DNA of 64,000 nt, taken from Lamellibrachia satsuma (Eukaryota; Annelida; Polychaeta; Sabellida; Siboglinidae). Shown here one piece after another: positions 33,101 through 42,599 of this stretch. The position numbers and the translations under genes are program-made. The stretch covers positions 15,028,001-15,092,000 of the forward strand of contig BSQZ01000005.1 of assembly GCA_033239005.1 (NCBI GenBank), given 5' to 3'. The notes beneath the pieces were generated by a model. The model saw only the letters and a program-made list of their open reading frames with translations. It was not told where the DNA came from and ran no database searches. Every line of letters starts with the position of its first letter. Position 1 is the stretch's first letter.

Positions 33101-35854
33101 GACAAGCATACTTCACTTAATAGTACTTCTCTGTCTGTGCTAATACACGTATTAAGCGGTGTCGGTTTACATGGAAGAAATGACTCAGAAATTCTCCATC
33201 TTAAATTTTCTGATAGGAAATGTCATATATAACCATTCTTGCATTACACAATAGACATAACATTAAACATTTGAAATGGTTGTTTGCTTATTTTAGATGT
33301 ATAAATTTATCAGCTATTTGTAGCATGGGTGACAAAATAGCCAGTGTGCATTGACTAGAATTAGCGTCTGGATATTGGTGTGTCTTCAAAAGAGCTATTC
33401 AGTCTGCTATGCCCAGTATGAGCATAGAGTCACTTCTGTCATTAAGGTAGGTACGAAAAAGTTCAGTTTGAACGACATTGATACATGTGCTTTTTGATGT
33501 TTCAGGGAAGGGGCGCTATGGCGAGGTGTGGCGGGGCACGTACCAGGGTGAGAATGTTGCTGTAAAGATCTTCATCTCACGCGATGAACGATCGTGGGCG
33601 CGTGAAAGTGAGATCTACAACACAGTGCTACTGCGTCATGAGAACATACTTGGCTTCATTGCATCTGACATGACGAGTCGCCACTCTTGCACACAGCTTT
33701 GGCTCATCACCCACTACCACGAGCATGGCTCCCTCTATGACTATCTCAACCGCCACGTCCTCGACCAGGAGGCAGCACTACGACTCTCACACAGCGCTGC
33801 CTCGGGGCTCGTCCATCTACACACAGAGATATTTGGCACACAGGGCAAGCCGGCTATTGCACATCGTGACATCAAGACAAAGAACATTCTCGTCAAGAGG
33901 AATGGACAGTGCTGCATTGCTGATCTTGGGCTCGCTGTGACGCACTCACAGAAGACAGGCATGATTGATATTGGCACAAACAATAAGGTCGGAACAAAGA
34001 GATATATGGCTCCAGAGTTACTGGACGAGACATTGAATCCTGAGTGCTTTGATTCTTTCCGCCGGGCTGATATTTATGCATTTGGACTTGTGATGTGGGA
34101 GATCACAAGAAGGACTGTGTGTTGCGGTGAGTTTGCATATGTCCAAGAGTGATTTGTGGCACCGGTTATACAGCAGGATTAGATAAATGATTGACAGAGA
34201 TTAATTTCAGTCCTCTCAATTTTTAGCCTATGGACATCTCGTTGTCATGTTACAGAGCTGTGTCTTAGCTGAGTTGAGCATTTCTGTGTTGCCATCTCAT
34301 CATGAGGTTTGAAGATGATGCAGCGCTTCCCTTCATCTGCTATAAGATTGTCTTCAAGATCATGCAATACCACCTTTTGTTTTCATGCTGTCTTCAAGAT
34401 CATGCAATACCACCTGTGTTATCATACTGTCTTCAATATCATGCAATACCACCCTTTGTCATCATGCTGTCTTCAATATCATGCAATACCAACTTGTGTT
34501 ATCATACTGTCTTCAATATCATGCAATACCAACTTGTGTTATCATACTGTCTTCAATATTATGCAATACCACCTTTTGTTATGCTGTCTTCAATATCATG
34601 CAATATCAACCTTTGTCATCATGCTGTCTTCAAGATCATGCAATACCACCCTTTGTTATCATGCAGTTTTCAGTACCATGAAATACCACCCTTTGTCATC
34701 ATGCTGTTTTCAATATCATGAAATACCACCATTTGGTATCATGCTGTTTTCAATATCATGCAATACCACCATTTGGTATCATACTGTCTTCAAGATCATA
34801 CAATACCACCCTTTGTTATCTCTCTTCAAGATCATGCAATGCCACCCTTTTTTCTCATACAATCTTCAAGATGTTGCATTACCGCCCTTTTGTTGTCATA
34901 CTGTTTTCAAGATCATGAAGTACCACCCTTTGTATTCAAGATCATACAATGCCACATCATACAATGTGTTTTACCAGGTATGGTGGAGGAGTACCAGCCA
35001 CCGTTCTGGGGCATCGTGCCGTCAGACCCAAGCTTTGAAGATATGCGCAAGTTGGTCTGTGTCGAACAACAGCGACCGGTCATCCCAAACCGATGGACAA
35101 CAGACACGGTCAGTGGCATGGCAAGAAAATTCCAAAGAAAACAGTTCTCAACATCAGCCATCTGATTAGTTCAGGTTTTAAAAGAATTTTGGTTATCAGT
35201 TCACAGTGCCTTTTCTGATATAAATCGAATTCAGAGCAAGTAGTTAGCCTACATTCGTACAGTGATAACAATCTTACATGTTGTATGTTGTTAGCCTACA
35301 TTCATACAGTGATAACAACAATTACATGTTATATGTTGTTAGCCTATATATTCATACAGTGATAACAACCTTACATGTTATATGTTGTTAGCCTACATTC
35401 GTACAATGATAACAACCTTACATGTTATATGCAATAACATATGCGTTGTTATGATCAAAGCCCTCTCTCTTATGACCACAGCCATAGACTTTGTAAATGG
35501 TACTAAATAGGGTTCTACTACACATTTGTTTGTTTGAAAATTTTTATCAATGTAATACACTTTTTAAGGGTACATTTGATATTAGGATCTGTACACTTAG
35601 TACATGTACACTTATTAGGACATGTACACTTAATAGGTTGAATATGGTATGCTGATACATGTTGTCCAGAGCTAGCCTCATTCAGATTGTACTTTACCTA
35701 TACATTCTCTTCTTTCCAGATACTTCATCAGATGTGCCGTCTGATGCGTGAGAGCTGGGCCAAGAACCCTGCAGCTAGACTGACGATTTTACGAATCAAG
35801 AAGACACTAGCAAAAGTACTCGAGTCGTTAGAGCTTTCTGAGCACAAGTTATAG
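21015..35854 (+). CDS. ACVR1-like: TGF-beta/BMP type I receptor, ACVR1 (ALK2)/ALK1/saxophone type, seven exons (5' end missing)
   Basis: Transmembrane serine/threonine kinase of BMP signalling. After ligand binding, a type II receptor phosphorylates its GS loop and the kinase then phosphorylates SMAD1/5-type effectors. Exons: 21015-21130, 22461-22659, 27696-27901, 32969-33068, 33506-34126, 34978-35108, 35720-35854. All six junctions are GT-AG and phase-compatible, giving about 502 codons; human ALK2 has 509 residues. Seen in sequence: a Cys-rich ectodomain closing with CCDTEFCN, one hydrophobic segment, the GS motif [14 protein letters not shown], glycine loop GKGRYGEV, catalytic [11 protein letters not shown], and GTKRYMAPE. 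The L45 loop [13 protein letters not shown] is the ALK1/ALK2 signature rather than the ALK3/6 or ALK4/5 form, and DHSC-type and [15 protein letters not shown] stretches also fit ALK2. The arginine of TVARQ corresponds to human R206. The signal-peptide exon was not identified. An antisense LINE and several minisatellites fill the introns. Orthology is inferred from motif match, not from a search. Confidence 0.93.
21101..21705 (+). repeat. 30-bp array duplicating a splice donor (exon A edge)
   Basis: The unit is close to GTAAGTGACTTCTGTCTCAC plus AGACACTACT. The exon A 3' edge is the first unit. GTAAGT occurs at 21131, 21161, 21191, 21221 and 21281, with GTTAGT at 21251, all in the same reading phase. 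Later units are shorter or degenerate. The frame stays open to about 21340. Confidence 0.9.
21950..22110. mobile_element. hAT-like subterminal repeat region
   Basis: Repeated ACTTGAGTAAAAAGT and TACTTGAGTAAAAG in a short AT-rich stretch. This resembles the subterminal repeats of Tol2/Ac-type hAT elements. It lies in the intron between receptor exons A and B. No termini or transposase were found. Confidence 0.35.
22461..22659 (+). CDS. Receptor exon B: C-terminal ectodomain
   Basis: The acceptor is GTGTTGCAG before 22461 and the donor is GTAATG at 22660. It begins in phase 0 with Cys-Tyr and ends in phase 1. It encodes 66 residues including the invariant CCDTEFCN box followed by THLQP, which resembles the same region of BMP type I receptors. 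The last 49 bases and the donor are the first copy of a 70-bp array. Without splicing at the first donor the frame stays open into copy 2 and then stops. Confidence 0.9.
22611..23030 (+). repeat. 70-bp array, 6 copies, duplicating the exon B donor
   Basis: Copies start at 22611, 22681, 22751, 22821, 22891 and 22961. Each has ACACATCTGCAGCCCCAGTA and ends beyond CAACCAG or TAACCAG followed by GTAATG. The copies are almost identical. Copy 1 lies partly in coding sequence. Confidence 0.95.
24370..24795 (+). repeat. About 38-bp minisatellite
   Basis: Units contain GGGACAAGTGGGACTGTATT followed by GGGTGGTGCATGA. It grades into the next array. Confidence 0.9.
24796..26150 (+). repeat. About 34-bp GC-rich minisatellite, about 38 copies
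   Basis: Units contain GGATGGTGCAGGGGATGGGG followed by GAACTGTA. On the minus strand it stays open for 549 codons (24506-26155) as a Pro/Ser/Thr/Cys-rich repeat, and several plus-strand frames are also open. No signal peptide, domain or splice context supports a gene. Confidence 0.93.
26160..27039. other. Intronic non-repetitive DNA
   Basis: Lies in the receptor intron between exons B and C. Nothing recognised. Confidence 0.5.
27040..27764 (+). repeat. 89-bp array, 8 copies, duplicating the exon C acceptor
   Basis: The acceptor AG falls at 27072, 27161, 27250, 27339, 27428, 27517, 27606 and 27695, exactly 89 bp apart. Each copy carries TATTCTACTTGCTAG or a one-base variant and the first part of exon C. 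Only the last copy continues into the true membrane exon. A partial copy precedes 27060. Confidence 0.95.
27696..27901 (+). CDS. Receptor exon C: transmembrane and juxtamembrane segment
   Basis: The acceptor is CTTGCTAG ending at 27695 and the donor is GTACCT at 27902. It enters with two bases of a codon and leaves in phase 0. It encodes a hydrophobic run ([20 protein letters not shown]) followed by basic CRYRHRQH, so the membrane segment has a positive cytosolic flank. It ends in GDSTLQ, matching GDSTL of human ALK2. The first two thirds of the upstream array are near-copies of the 5' part of this exon. Confidence 0.92.
28796..29908 (-). pseudogene. LINE reverse transcriptase palm and C-terminal region
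   Basis: 370-residue open frame. Visible motifs are [27 protein letters not shown] and the catalytic FADDTKV. The C-terminal part has [20 protein letters not shown] and [11 protein letters not shown]. This is the CR1/L2 group. The frame is intact here but separated from its endonuclease by frameshifts. Confidence 0.88.
30089..30763 (-). pseudogene. LINE linker and RT fingers, frameshifted
   Basis: Two open pieces, 30452-30763 and 30089-30355. The first is a basic linker seen between endonuclease and RT in CR1-type elements. The second has [15 protein letters not shown], the first conserved RT block. They are in different frames and joined by a broken stretch. Confidence 0.75.
30831..31352 (-). 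pseudogene. LINE endonuclease domain (N-terminal end missing)
   Basis: 173-residue open frame. Motifs GDFNH and NSDHNQI are the Asp/Asn and Asp-His active-site boxes of LINE apurinic endonucleases. These enzymes nick target DNA to prime reverse transcription. The first metal-binding motif of the domain lies upstream of the truncation and is absent. Confidence 0.85.
31353..32060 (+). pseudogene. Decayed coding fragment, unrecognised
   Basis: Near 31985-32055 one frame reads [19 protein letters not shown], which has the look of conserved coding sequence from a repeat-associated protein. Upstream at 31875-31970 another frame reads [19 protein letters not shown]. Stops and frameshifts separate the pieces. 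Family unknown. Confidence 0.3.
32969..33068 (+). CDS. Receptor exon D: GS domain
   Basis: The acceptor is TTGTTGCAG before 32969 and the donor is GTGTGT at 33069. It runs from phase 0 to phase 1. It encodes [18 protein letters not shown], then TVARQVTLL. The SGSGSG serines are the sites that type II receptors phosphorylate in this family, and Leu-Pro is the FKBP12-binding element. An earlier GT at 33047 was rejected as the donor because it would break the frame with the next exon and drop conserved residues. Confidence 0.95.
33506..34126 (+). CDS. Receptor exon E: most of the kinase domain
   Basis: The acceptor is TGTTTCAG before 33506 and the donor is GTGAGT at 34127. The 621-bp exon enters with two bases and leaves in phase 1. 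It holds the glycine loop GKGRYGEV, the ATP-anchoring Lys of NVAVKIF (codon 33565-33567), the ALK1/2-type L45 loop, the catalytic Asp of HRD (33868-33870), the metal-binding Asp of DLG (33922-33924), and GTKRYMAPE. All residues needed for catalysis are present. The motif reads HRDIKTKN where most family members have HRDLKSKN. Confidence 0.96.
34330..34965 (+). repeat. About 40-bp minisatellite in the intron between exons E and F
   Basis: Repeats built on CTTCAAGATCATGCAATACC with variable spacers. It fills nearly all of the intron and ends close to the acceptor of exon F. It does not include the splice site itself. Confidence 0.85.
34978..35108 (+). CDS. Receptor exon F: kinase C-lobe
   Basis: The acceptor is TTTTACCAG before 34978 and the donor is GTCAGT at 35109. 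It enters with two bases and leaves in phase 0. It encodes [10 protein letters not shown], then [19 protein letters not shown] and RPVIPNRW, the conserved C-lobe of type I receptors. The roughly 40-bp minisatellite of the preceding intron stops shortly before the acceptor. Confidence 0.95.
35236..35440 (+). repeat. About 55-bp tandem repeat in the last intron
   Basis: About four copies of a unit containing GTTAGCCTACATTCATACAG followed by TGATAACAACCTTACATG. Noncoding. Confidence 0.8.
35720..35854 (+). CDS. Receptor exon G: kinase end and stop codon
   Basis: The acceptor is TCTTTCCAG before 35720 and the stop is TAG at 35852-35854. It encodes 44 residues including [20 protein letters not shown], the typical helix and C-terminal consensus. 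The protein ends shortly after, as in the whole family. There is no clear poly(A) signal in the first kilobase downstream. AATAAA at 37522-37527 is one candidate. Confidence 0.95.
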   Translation: MLHQMCRLMRESWAKNPAARLTILRIKKTLAKVLESLELSEHKL

Positions 35855-36365
35855 TCACTGATGATGGATCCACATGGTCTCTTGTTGACCTTACTTAGAA
35901 ACATGTATGTTGGCAGCCGTTTGGTGTCAGACTTTTGTTTATGTGAGTTCAGTGTACTCCTCTCCAAAGCAGCAGGGTTGGCATACCCACAGATCTGTGG
36001 TCTGGTCATGTAACAATTGGCAGTATGGTGTTCGCTGTGTCAAAATGGTACAGACTGCATTTTGCTTTTTTGCCAAGGTAATGTTGCTGGCACTGCAAAA
36101 TGGTGCCGTTGGAGTCATATCATAATGTGTTTCATCCTAGCTGATATGAGATCAGTCCAGTGGTTGACACACCACACACCTTGGCTGGCTGACAGGTGTC
36201 TGACTGGAGGTCAAGGCAGGCAAGAGAGCACAGGGCCACCTTTCACTGACACTCAGCACCACACTGCATACACAGTTTAACAAGAACCTGTTTCATCCAA
36301 ACAGGTGATTTAGTGACCATCGGGTGGAGGGCTACTAGTGTGCAGCTGTGGATAAGCTGTGTTGG

Positions 36366-36690
36366 ATTGTGCGATCTCATTGTGTGTGCCTGTGAAGGCA
36401 ATACAGACACGGAGCACTGGATTGTGCCGTCTCATTGTGTGTGCCTGTGGAGGCAGTACAGACACGGAGCACTGGATTGTGCCATCTCATTGTGTGTGCC
36501 TGTGAAGGCAATACAGACACGGAGCACTGGATTGTGCCATCTCGTTGTGTGTGCCTGTGGAGGCAGTACAGACACGGAGCACTGGATTGTGCCGCCTCAT
36601 TGTATGTGCCTATGAAGGCAATATAGACACGGAGCACTAGATTGTGCCGTCTCATTGTGTGTGCCTGTGGCGGCAATACAGATACGGAGC
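36366..36690 (+). repeat. 60-bp array downstream of the receptor stop codon
   Basis: About five and a half copies containing TCATTGTGTGTGCCTGTG and GCACTGGATTGTGCC. It may lie in the 3' UTR. The open frames across it on both strands are repeat-driven and not credible genes. Confidence 0.85.
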
Positions 36691-36719
36691 ACTTCTCTGA
36701 TGACACTATCACAACCACT

Positions 36720-38990
36720 GTAGTTTCTTCTTCTTAAAATGTTCCCAAGTGCTTGACAATATGAAAATTACCTTATGTACATACATGTATTTGACATGGC
36801 TTTGACAGAGTTGAAATGTTTTGTTATCTGAGCATGTGGTAGAACAGGAAAGTGGAATTCATAGCCCTGCTTCAATGTGTTTGTATTAAACCCCTATTTC
36901 AGGTACTGGTCCAAAGTAGTCAGCAGTTGATTTTCAGTTCACTGTAGTTTGGATACTTGAGTGCATGTTTGTTGGAATATACAGAACCTACTTAAATACA
37001 GTTTCCTTGAAGGAATGCACCTGATGTTAATATAAATTGCTAAGTTGACCCCATAATTTGGGTGTGCACTGTCTGTTGTCCAAATGTTAGGCAGTTGTTA
37101 GGCAAGTGGGGCATAATGTGCCACATAGCAACCACTTGTTTTATGGTGCATTACACAGAAGTAGATGGCTGTGTGGGCCAGACACATTGCATGGTGTAGA
37201 TATGTTGTTTTTCCTGTTAAGATGTTCATATTCCACATAGTAAGTCTTGAATGTTCACTCTAAAATGCCCAGTGTTGACCCAGTGCATGACAAATGTGTC
37301 TTTTTCTCGGTAAAAAAGAGCTCCTAACACAGTTTGTATTTTCAGATTTGGTTTTCATAAATTAATTGAAGGCTGAAAACCATTACTGTTTATTCACCAT
37401 ACCAACACTGTGTTATTGGTGTCTTGTGTTACGTTGTTAAGAGTAAACTTATATCACCGATTATCAGAATATTGGTGTGATAGTAATATGTGTGCTGACT
37501 GAACTATGAAATTAGATAACAAATAAACAGTAAGCATTGCAGGAATAGGACAGATTAAGACTTGTGCTGAATGTATGGGTCATGCTATAAGTAATCTTGT
37601 GAAAATTATTAATGTTATTTTATATATAATTATATTATTTATTATATTCAAGTCCCATTACCAGTATCAATGTTGATCAACTGATGTTCATCTGCTTGCT
37701 TGGTAGTTCTCAATTGATGACTACATTATGAAATACTCATAAGTAGCAGACATTTGGATGAAATTCTTGTCTTGGCTAGTCATCAATAGTCAATGAAAAC
37801 GTAGCATCAGTGTATTTGTTTATGTAGTGGATGTTGGTAACTAACCCAATCTCTGAAACATGTTCTGACTACATACTTATTCAACAAGGCTTAATTGTAT
37901 TAAAGTTTGTTGACTTAGCTTAGTTGTCTTCCTAAATATTGGTGGTATGTTGATTTTTTACAATGTAACCTTTCATTCGGCTGTTATGACTGGTGCTTGA
38001 TCTCATGTTTAGAATTTCTTACAAATCCATTTTAAATGAAGTCAGTTTTTATGAAGCAATCCTACTTTTAGCCACATAGCTCTTTTTGTTGAATGTCAAT
38101 TTAAATAGTCTGCAATTTGTTGAATGTAAGTCATCCAAGATGACAGTATGTTTGTGCATAACTTATGAACTGAATGTTGCTATATTACTTACTGTTCCAG
38201 TACTCTTACTGTTGATGGTTAAACAATAATTTTGCTACAATTTATCACAATTGCTGCTCAGTATTTTTATCTTGCCACATCAGGTGGGTTACATTTGTGT
38301 TCTGTAATTGTATATTACAAGTATATGGCCACTAGAGCACTAATAACAACTGGTTCTTTTACAATCTTGTCAGCCAGGTTTGATACATAATTATGTTATA
38401 TCTAACTTGTTATTAAATATATGGATTAAAATATTGGCTCATTGTTGTTGCAGTTTTAAGTTAAGGAAACTAATGTTGAACAGCGCCACAAGTGCAACTT
38501 GAGGTGCCAAACAATTTCTTGTTTAACATAAAAACCTACATAAATTTTAAATGCACCTGTAAAGTTAAAACAAGAAAAGTTAGTGGTTCCATGTGTAGGC
38601 ACATAACACCTGCTGTGTAAATATTAGTTATATCGGAGAACGGGGAATCTACTGATAATCAGAATGCCCTCTTAGTCAAGGAAAGGTCTGAAAAGGAACT
38701 TTATATATATATATAGGGGTATATGCCAGAAAAAAGGGCAGTTTACTCTACTTTACATTTGGGTATGGGGTACTATTTAGTTCTGGGTAACTAACTATAT
38801 GAGAAACAAAATACATAGTTGCTCATTAAAAACATGTATATGTACTTTCCAAGATATGAGGGATCTCGAGGTGTGCGAAAATGTATCCGCTGTAATTGTA
38901 CAATGTTGACAAAGCTGCTACATGGGCCGCTGTGAAAGTGTTACTCGTCTGTGTTTCCGCAGAAAGTAGGACAATATAAAATTTTTCAGA
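36720..38990. other. 3' flank of the receptor gene, non-repetitive
   Basis: AT-rich with no open frame of note. A short TA run lies at 38703-38714. It may include the receptor 3' UTR. Confidence 0.4.
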
Positions 38991-39009
38991 AATAACCCTA
39001 GTAAACTGG

Positions 39010-39256
39010 TGGCAGCAGCAGCAGCACGCTTCTCTGGAAAGCATTCAGCCATGCTGCAATTACTGCATGAAGACTGTTCGTTCAGATATCTATCTCTGTT
39101 TGTAGCCAGGTATTCATGTATACAGCTGAGTGAACTATGGCAAAGTGGGATGAACAAAATTGTCAAAGCTTCAAAATTGCAACATACAGGATTCAAACTC
39201 GGGTTCTCTTCAGTGAAAGCCCAATGTTCTAACTGCAACGCTACCACGTCCCACAT
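39010..39256 (-). mobile_element. tRNA-derived SINE-like element
   Basis: On the minus strand, GTAGCGTTGCAGTTAGAAC near 39240 resembles an A-box region. GAGTTTGAATCC at 39190-39201 is a good B-box, about 45 bases downstream. The tail carries a conserved-looking CAGCTGTATACATGAATACC. Confidence 0.55.
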
Positions 39257-39412
39257 ACACAAACACATCCAATTACCACTTATATTTAATATTTATTTGT
39301 CCACAGAACGCATTTGGCGAATGTATATGAAGAAATGGCACCAGAGAATGTGTTGAACACTAAACTGTTTCAGTTAGAATAAACATAAAACACGGTCTTT
39401 GCAAAAAGTAGC
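39257..39412 (-). repeat. Dispersed repeat, copy 1 of an inverted pair
   Basis: The reverse complement begins CTTTTTGCAAAGACCGTG and contains AACAGTTTAGTGTTCAAC and TTCTGTGGACAAATAAAT. It matches 51273-51425 over about 150 bp at an estimated 85 percent identity by eye. It adjoins the SINE-like element. Confidence 0.8.
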
Positions 39413-39586
39413 GCACGCAAGTCTTTCTGGATGGTGACAATCACACCAATATAGACACTGTTGTTGTTGCAAACAGAAGTTGAGGTGAGCAAGATTGTTG
39501 TCAGGGAATGGATTATTATTAGCAGTAGTAGTAGTCACCATAGTACAAGTTTTCCAATGATTTTGAATGATATTGTAGTACATGTA

Positions 39587-40370
39587 GGGGAAGGTAGTGT
39601 TAGTTGAGCCACCCATGTTTCCCAGGAAACTACAGCAGCAACAGTTACATGGTACCACCCAGTGATTGAACATGTTATTAGAACACGATTGGTGTATAAT
39701 AGGTTACGTTTGTCACAACGGTCAGAGCTAAAAGTATGTTTTTTGATATTTTTTGAAACTTAGGAATTGTGATTAATGTCTGCTGCAAATGGTTTAACTA
39801 TGCACAGAGAAGAACATTATTTATATCACTTCACGCATTAATGAGAAGTTAATTAAATAAGCTTAATTGTCGAAACGGGGCTAATTAAGCCACCCAAAAC
39901 CCAAGGGAGAATTTGTTGAGCAGCGATTAAAGAACGAAGATGAGTATTCTTTACCCCAAAATACATCAAGGAATTCATTTTTACGAACAAATTGGGACAT
40001 CGGATAACTACAACATAATAGCAGTTACTTACACTGGTTGTGATTTACCTATAAGTCTATATTAATTAAGTGTGTTGACTTATTATAGCTGAGCTGTTAA
40101 ATTTTTTTTATAATGCCTACGTAAATTATACAAATAAAGCATTTACGCAACTTACATTACTTACACCAAGTGTTAGTTGAGCCAGCTTACCAACCCTATT
40201 TGAATCAGCTAGATATAATTATTTATGCATGCTAGATATGTTATCTAGGTATAAAATGATATATTAATACTCATAGTTTATGTGAGTAAAAATAATTTTG
40301 ACTTATGAATATGATTGCGCCTTAGACATTAAAAAGAATAAAAAATGGCTCATCTAACACTGCCTTCCCC
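39587..40370. mobile_element. Non-autonomous TA-flanked MITE
   Basis: The left end is GGGGAAGGTAGTGTTAGTTG and the right end is its near-perfect inverted copy (CATCTAACACTGCCTTCCCC). TA flanks each end, within a TACATGTA present on both sides. Internal copies of GTTAGTTGAGCC occur. It is 784 bp with no coding capacity. The ends resemble those of the pogo-like element at 61224-63387. Confidence 0.75.
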
Positions 40371-41082
40371 TACATGTATTGCGATAATTCTTCACTAACT
40401 GTTGTAATTAATTGTATTGTTTAAACGGTCACTGATGCACGTATGCAATCTTAATAAACTGAAAAAAAAAGAAAACGCTCAACTGTGCCAAATTTAACAA
40501 TACCCACCTATGACAATTTAAATATGATTAAATTCCCAATTATATCCATCTGGCTGCCACACAAAGTGTGTGTAGACATATTTAAAAAGCAAGTTTAGGT
40601 GGCTTTGAGGTGAGTCACACAACCAGTTTGTCAGACTGTCAGAAGGCGTTCTAAAGTAACCTTAGACCTTCAGTAGCATCATCCACACGTAGGGGCAGAT
40701 CGTTGGTCCAAAGATCAAACATCTTACTGGTATTTACCAAGAAATATTGTAAGATGTAGACACTGAATTGAATGTTGCACCCTGTTCCTCTACCACAGCA
40801 CAAATATGACTTTCAAATCAGTTCTTTATTTCCAAATGAAAATAGAAATATACAACATATACACATTTCAAATGTCTGTAATTCAAATGGAAAGGTAGAA
40901 AGTAGAAGTGTATTACTTATTAATCACTTTCCCACAATATCACAATAACATGTACATATTAATAGTAAACATAAATTTATAGTATATTGTTAGTAAATAG
41001 CAAATACATGAAACCCATTAATACATTTATACCTCCAAATACTCTCTATTGCGTAACAATTTAATTAATTATTTGGCACTCT

Positions 41083-41797
41083 TCAGTATCGTTTTTTATG
41101 ATTCTGGATAGTAACTGAACTTATTATATACTCATCTAAAGAATTCCACAGTTTAACTAGATACACAGATATACACTTAGCCTTTAAAGTTGTTCGAGCA
41201 TATACATGTTTTAATTTATTTCTTTGGCGTGTTACATACAGTATGGCATATTTTACATTGACAATTTTTTGAAGGTTATCAGGCAACAATTCATTGCTGG
41301 CTTTAAACTTTATTATACAACTTCCTAATTTAATTAAATCAAAGAGCTTAAGCATGCCTAAATCACAAAATGGTGTATTAGAATGACATAATGAATTCTC
41401 ATTACAAATTAATGTGACTACTATTTTAATATATAAACACCATTAATATATGCTTTATACATATTGCGCCAGACTTCACAGCAGAACGACATATATGGGA
41501 GAAATAGTGAACAATATGATATAAAAAGTGATTTCTTTTAGTAAGTATTTTGCCCTGTATATAATTGCAATATTTTTTTATAATTTAGATTGGATCATAC
41601 TAATATGTTCCTTCCAATTGAATTTATCATTTATTAACATTCCTAAAAACTTAATAACATATGTTGTCGATTTTATATCAACCTTTAATTTTTTACAACA
41701 GTTGCCAAACAACATATCGTTTGTCTTAGCTATGTTTAAGGATAATCTATTTACTGAAAACCAGATATATAACTTTTGTAGTTCACTTGATAATTTT
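41083..41797 (-). pseudogene. LINE reverse transcriptase, C-terminal half
   Basis: Begins right at the nested insertion with SSELQKLYIWFSVNRLSLNI and ends with KLWNSLDEYI and a stop near 41083. Several stops and frameshifts lie between 41360 and 41560. Confidence 0.8.
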
Positions 41798-41830
41798 CGA
41801 TAGTAATTTTAAGTGATATTTTTTTACGGG

Positions 41831-42595
41831 CGTACTATGTACAAAACAGGGAAGACCGCCCAGATTGCAGCAGAGATGAGGCGGTACAAACTTACCGTAC
41901 TCGGTCTCTGTGAGACAAGATGGACGTGGTCAGGGCAGATTCGCCTGGCCACAGGCGAGACCCTTATTGATCCAGGACACGAGGAAGAGGACGCTCCGCA
42001 CACAGAAGGAGTTGGTATAACGGTATCCAAAGGAGCAGCTGGAGCCCTTCTGGACTGGAAGACATTTTCATCCCGCATCATTTCAGCCAGATTCCACACC
42101 AGAATATGCAAGATGCTGATTGTACAGTGCTATGCCCCAACAAACGACTCAGATGCTGAGAAAAAAAATCCGAGTTCTATGGAGATTCCAAGCAGTTGTG
42201 TACCAAAAAGCAAAGAAAGATTTACTAATCATGATGGATGACTTCAGTGCCAAGAATGGAAAGGACAACATGGAAAAGAGCTAGTCATGAGGAAGGAGGG
42301 CCTTGGTGAGATATACGAGAATGGAAAACTATTTACCGACTTCTGTCACTTCAACAGTCTGATTATCGAGGGAAGTGTATTCCCACACAAGAGGATTCAC
42401 GAGACCACATGGATTTCAACAGACCACCAGAGAGGGAACCCGATTGATTACATCTGTGTCTCCAGTACCTTTAGAAGATCCCTGCAAGACGTCTGCTCCA
42501 AGAGGGGAGCTGATGTAGAAACAGACCACCATCTGGTCACAGGAAAAATCAAGCTCAAGAGATATCGCCCAACGGCAGCAACACCAGGATACTGA
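41831..42595 (+). pseudogene. LINE endonuclease of the nested element
   Basis: Open frames 41813-42241 and 42287-42595. Motifs are LGLCETRWTWSGQ (catalytic Glu region), VQCYAPTND, a degraded Asp box near 42235, and DYICVSSTFRRSLQD followed by DHHLVTGK. This type is often annotated as craniofacial development protein 2-like in animal genomes. One frameshift separates the halves. Confidence 0.85.
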
Positions 42596-42599
42596 ACTG

